A DNA stretch of 64,000 bases from JAHTBL01 sp038532735 (lineage in GTDB: Bacteria; Pseudomonadota; Alphaproteobacteria; Rhodobacterales; Rhodobacteraceae), in the NCBI GenBank assembly GCA_038532735.1, contig JBCBAC010000010.1:15728-79727 (forward strand). Reading direction: 5' to 3'. Shown in pieces: positions 61,442 through 64,000 of the stretch; positions within the stretch are counted from its first letter, which is position 1; every line of letters starts with the position of its first letter. The notes under the pieces are model-generated. The model was not told where the DNA came from. It did no database searches and saw only the letters and a list, made by a program, of their open reading frames with translations. The position numbers and the translations under genes are program-made.

Positions 61442-62418
61442 ACCTTCAGCACGATCTTCCCGATATGTGTTGAGCTTTCCATATGCGCATGCGCCTTTGC
61501 AGCATCTTCCAACGCATAAGTACTGTCCATCACAGGCGCCACACGACCTGCAGCCAGCAAAGGCCAGACTTGCGCACGAAGCGCCTCTGCAATCCGCGCC
61601 TTGGCCAAATCGCTTTGCGGGCGCAACGTGGCTCCAGTGATCGTCAGACGGCGCATCATGACATGGGCAAAGTTCATCTCGACTTTGGGGCCTTGCAGGA
61701 AAGCGATCTGCACCAGCCGTCCATCGTCAGCCAAGGCTTTAATATTGCGCGGGATGTAAGACCCGCCGACCATATCGAGGATCACATCCGCACCACCCTC
61801 GCCGCGCATTACTTCAACAAAATCGGCATCCCTATAATTGATCGCCCGCTCTACCCCCAAAGCCACGCAAGCGGCGCATTTCTCATCCGATCCAGCTGTG
61901 GTGAACACCCGTGCGCCAAACGCGCGGGCCAGCTGAATGGCGGTTGTCCCGATCCCGCTGGAGCCCCCATGCACCAGAAAGCGCTCCCCCGCTTGCAAGC
62001 CACCGCGCATGAAAACGGTCGACCAGACAGTGAAGAACGTCTCCGGCAGGCAGGCCGCCTGATCAAGCGGCATCCCGTCCGGCACGGGCAGACAATGGGC
62101 AGCAGGGGTAGCGACGTATTCGGCATAGCCACCACCAGGCAGCAACGCGCACACCGTGTCCCCCACCGACAGATCGCTGACCCCGGCCCCCACCGCATGC
62201 ACAACGCCCGACGCCTCAAGCCCCGGCAGATCACTTGCGCCTTTGGGCGGATCATAAAGCCCTGCGCGCTGTAACGCATCCGGGCGGTTCACCCCGGCAT
62301 AGGCGATCTTCAAGACCACCTCGCCCGCGCGCGGATCGGGCACCGGACGCTCTGTCAGGGTCAAGACCTCCGGCCCGCCGGGTTTGGTAATCTCAACTGC
62401 ACGCATCATCTGGGCCAT
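61438..62418 (-). CDS. NAD(P)H quinone oxidoreductase, zinc-independent MDR
   Basis: This 326-residue medium-chain reductase starts MAQMMRAVEITKPGGPEVLT. It has LKIAYAGVNRPDALQRAGLY for the catalytic domain and FLVHGGSSGIGTTAIQLARA for the NADPH loop. There are no zinc Cys. The sequence fits the QOR/PIG3 subgroup. The ATG at 62418 follows AGGACAGGTTC. Confidence 0.87.
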   Translation of the reverse strand: MAQMMRAVEITKPGGPEVLTLTERPVPDPRAGEVVLKIAYAGVNRPDALQRAGLYDPPKGASDLPGLEASGVVHAVGAGVSDLSVGDTVCALLPGGGYAEYVATPAAHCLPVPDGMPLDQAACLPETFFTVWSTVFMRGGLQAGERFLVHGGSSGIGTTAIQLARAFGARVFTTAGSDEKCAACVALGVERAINYRDADFVEVMRGEGGADVILDMVGGSYIPRNIKALADDGRLVQIAFLQGPKVEMNFAHVMMRRLTITGATLRPQSDLAKARIAEALRAQVWPLLAAGRVAPVMDSTYALEDAAKAHAHMESSTHIGKIVLKV

Positions 62419-62459
62419 GAACCTGTCCTTGCCAAAAACCGCCACCCCGCTTTCGCAGG

Positions 62460-62530
62460 CTTCGCTTTTGTCAAATATCCCGGAGTTTGAGGCAGCGCCT
62501 CAATAAAATATAAAAATGCGCCGCAGGCGC
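62460..62530. repeat. Repeat copy with two hairpins
   Basis: Reversed GGATATTTGACAAAAGCGAA (62480 down) is a repeat-family variant. It is followed by the perfect stem TTGAGGC-AGC-GCCTCAA (62487-62503) and then GCGCC-GCA-GGCGC (62518-62530). It lies between the qor-like start and the frameshifted gene, so it may insulate the two. Confidence 0.55.
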
Positions 62531-62544
62531 GCTACTTGATCCTG

Positions 62545-62900
62545 ATGATCATAGTTTCGTTCATTGTTAATTTGGTCGTACTCGTGCCACTGCTCATGGC
62601 GTTTGCGGGGCAAAGCGATGCGATGACCTCTGCCTTCGGGCCTAATACAGACGCGCGGCGTATTCTGATCGCTGTCTACGCCGCCATTGCACTTCTTTCG
62701 GCAGCTGGTTTAGCCCTGATCGCAATCGGACACTCCCAAGCGGCAACGACCTTGGCAGTTGGGCTCTTCTCGGTACAGGTCGTCTATAAACTTCTGACCG
62801 TTTTTCTGATTGGGCTATCCAGCCCGTTGTCCTCACAAACCTCGTTGTGGTGGCCGTGCACGCCGTGACGTTAATCAGCATGCTGATGCAATCAAGCTAG
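62545..62900 (+). pseudogene. Small membrane protein gene with frameshift
   Basis: The frame starts MIIVSFIVNLVVLVPLLMAF and continues through three spans to LLTVFLIGLSS, then reads PLSSQTSLWWPCTP and stops at 62868. The frame shifted by one base continues PVVLTNLVVVAVHAVTLISM and LMQSS to TAG at 62900, a natural last membrane span. One extra C in the CCC run at 62823-62825 would restore a 118-119-residue protein. This looks like a single-base deletion or sequencing error. The function is unknown. Confidence 0.7.
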
Positions 62901-62922
62901 GTTGCATCCCCATAGAATTGCA

Positions 62923-63624
62923 TCATGATCGCGGCTCCGTCCATACACCCGGCACATCCGTGCGCACCATGCGCGATGGCGCTTTAACACGGCTCAGAGC
63001 CCAGTTCGGACCGGCCAACAACTTGGATAACACCGGACTGTCCTTCACCTGCGCTTTGACCTTCTCGATCTGCATCACATTGTCGATGCGCCGATCCAGA
63101 AATTCCCAGGTCGCCTGGTTCTCAAGACTGTCATCGCCCAACCAGAACAAGACGGTCGCGCCATAAACACCCGCAAGCGTGCCGCGCTTGGTGTACCAGT
63201 TCACATCATCAGACGTGTCGCCCAAAGTGTCCCAGATCAGATCAACCGTGCCCCAGACCAGCTTGGCCCCGTCGCCTGCCAGATGCGGCAGCGCGAAAAG
63301 CGTTGAACCGCGGCGCACCGCCTCCTTGTCCTCAATCGCTTCGATCCGATGACGAACAGCGGCAGCGACCTTGTCGCGAAACCGCATCTCCGACATATCT
63401 GACGCCTTAATGCGCGCGACCATCTCAGCATCCCCCCGCTTATGGAACGCGACTGCCAGATCAACCGCACCGCGCGGGCAGACCGAACGAGCTAAGGCCG
63501 GGTCCACCTCCGCATCGGCGATGGCCGCACGGAAGGTGGCATCGGACCAGCCGTCAAAGGCGACATGGGCCAGTGCGGCGTCCAAAAGCTGGTCGGTCAC
63601 GATCTCGTAAGGGGCTTTGGGCAT
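62923..63624 (-). CDS. COQ9-family ubiquinone biosynthesis protein
   Basis: This 233-residue protein has the COQ9 pattern: a TetR-like N-terminus (LLDAALAHVAFDGWSDATFR), the central LFALPHLAGDGAKLVWGTVD and a hydrophobic WYTKRGTLAGVYGATVLFWL stretch that binds lipid. It delivers quinone intermediates to COQ7-type hydroxylases. It is divergent from rpsU. Confidence 0.9.
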   Translation of the reverse strand: MPKAPYEIVTDQLLDAALAHVAFDGWSDATFRAAIADAEVDPALARSVCPRGAVDLAVAFHKRGDAEMVARIKASDMSEMRFRDKVAAAVRHRIEAIEDKEAVRRGSTLFALPHLAGDGAKLVWGTVDLIWDTLGDTSDDVNWYTKRGTLAGVYGATVLFWLGDDSLENQATWEFLDRRIDNVMQIEKVKAQVKDSPVLSKLLAGPNWALSRVKAPSRMVRTDVPGVWTEPRS

Positions 63625-63649
63625 GGCGGTCTCCTCTCAGCGTCCACTC

Positions 63650-63678
63650 TAGACAAGCTAGAGCCCCTTTGCTATACG
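63650..63678 (+). promoter_or_regulatory. rpsU promoter
   Basis: TAGACA (63650-63655) and TATACG (63673-63678) are spaced exactly 17 bases, a good vegetative promoter. It lies 53 bases before the rpsU ATG, so transcription should begin near 63685. Confidence 0.6.
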
Positions 63679-63715
63679 GCCACCTCCTGCAAATCCTTGC
63701 AACCCTATCTAGAAA

Positions 63716-63730
63716 GGTGGTGAAAACCAC
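63716..63730 (+). promoter_or_regulatory. rpsU ribosome-site hairpin
   Basis: GTGGT-GAAA-ACCAC (63717-63730) is a five-pair stem with a GAAA tetraloop, ending directly at the ATG. Its 5' arm includes the ribosome site AAAGGTGGTG. GGCCACC (63678-63684) could pair with the same GGTGG, giving an alternative structure. Confidence 0.55.
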
Positions 63731-63937
63731 ATGCAGGTTAGTGTTCGCGACAACAATGTCGATCAGGCGCTCCGTGCCCTGAAGAAAAAGCTGCAGCGCG
63801 AAGGCGTTTTCCGCGAAATGAAGCTCAAGCAACATTTCGAGAAGCCATCCGAGAAGAAAGCGCGCGAGAAGGCCGAAGCGATTCGCCGTGCTCGCAAGTT
63901 GGCCCGTAAAAAGGCCCAGCGCGAAGGGATGCTCTAA
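63731..63937 (+). CDS. rpsU: 30S ribosomal protein S21
   Basis: This 68-residue basic protein starts MQVSVRDNNVDQALRALKKK. The pattern LQREGVFREMKLKQHFEKPS and the Arg/Lys-rich tail are those of bS21, which aids initiation near the anti-Shine-Dalgarno. Its leader is structured (63716-63730), and a terminator follows. Confidence 0.97.
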   Translation: MQVSVRDNNVDQALRALKKKLQREGVFREMKLKQHFEKPSEKKAREKAEAIRRARKLARKKAQREGML

Positions 63938-63969
63938 GCACCTCAGCTTTGACAGACACGAATTGACGA

Positions 63970-63989
63970 CCCCCGGCATCGCTCGGGGG
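63970..63989 (+). terminator. rpsU terminator
   Basis: CCCCCG (63970-63975) pairs with CGGGGG (63984-63989) around an eight-base loop, followed by TTTGTCGTTTT at the end of the window. Confidence 0.8.
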
Positions 63990-64000
63990 TTTGTCGTTTT

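Noticed and set aside
1..64000. CRISPR array, prophage or insertion sequence
   Set aside because: No regularly spaced repeats, no integrase, transposase or phage structural genes were seen.

Overview
This window looks like chromosomal DNA of a marine-type Rhodobacteraceae (Roseobacter-group alphaproteobacterium). Evidence: an irr-fabA-fabB-fabI block, phoH-ybeY-corC-lnt-metK, ffs near dnaX-ybaB-recR, a TrcR (DUF1013) regulator, COQ9, a membrane-anchored cytochrome c of the c552/CycM type, and a SAM/SAH riboswitch in front of metK, a class known from Rhodobacterales. No rRNA, prophage, insertion sequence or CRISPR array is visible. One tRNA (Met, CAT), one SRP RNA and one riboswitch are present.

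Region 1-7330 reads as accessory DNA. It holds a very compact minus-strand operon (two small ABM-type monooxygenases, an unknown 157-aa protein, a DUF3995 gene split by an in-frame TGA, two small membrane proteins, a DUF2867 protein and a LysE-type exporter cut by the window edge). Around it are AraC, TetR and LysR regulators and an aldo/keto reductase. It adjoins the 3' end of cmk, where rpsA is usually found in this lineage.

Region 7331-24160 is core: aroA-GFA-cmk, trmB, metK with its riboswitch, lnt-corC-ybeY-phoH, two envelope proteins sharing an unnamed Cys/Trp/His-rich domain, an MFS carrier, miaB, a glycosyltransferase-like protein, irr, and the unsaturated fatty acid genes fabA-fabB-fabI. 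Region 24171-33072 is mostly catabolic and accessory enzymes: a HAD dehalogenase, two alpha/beta hydrolases, a PLP dehydratase, an EEP phosphodiesterase, an MFS drug-efflux-type carrier, a zinc alcohol dehydrogenase and an enolase-superfamily enzyme. It is followed by a membrane cytochrome and a Tat-exported intradiol-dioxygenase-like protein.

Region 34321-38132 carries tRNA-Met and the haem genes hemC, hemE and hemF, with a shared 18-bp dyad upstream of both hem transcription units. Region 38215-49022 contains a lipoprotein, an SDR with an altered active site, an RsmC-like methyltransferase, clpS, a D,D-carboxypeptidase with SPOR domain, an FAH-family hydrolase and the yejABEF oligopeptide importer. 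Region 49202-63989 contains cytochrome c, pheA, nudC, cpdB running into ffs, an ankyrin protein, dnaX-ybaB-recR, a DAO-type oxidase, trcR, RNase T2, a quinone oxidoreductase, a frameshifted membrane-protein gene, COQ9 and rpsU with a structured leader.

Cross-cutting features are a family of short intergenic repeats, often placed as convergent terminators, and frequent 4-base overlaps of stop and start codons. The most promising leads are the ABM/DUF operon at the left end, the shared hem dyad, the paralogous envelope domain, the cytochrome/intradiol pair, the cpdB-ffs overlap and the rpsU leader.
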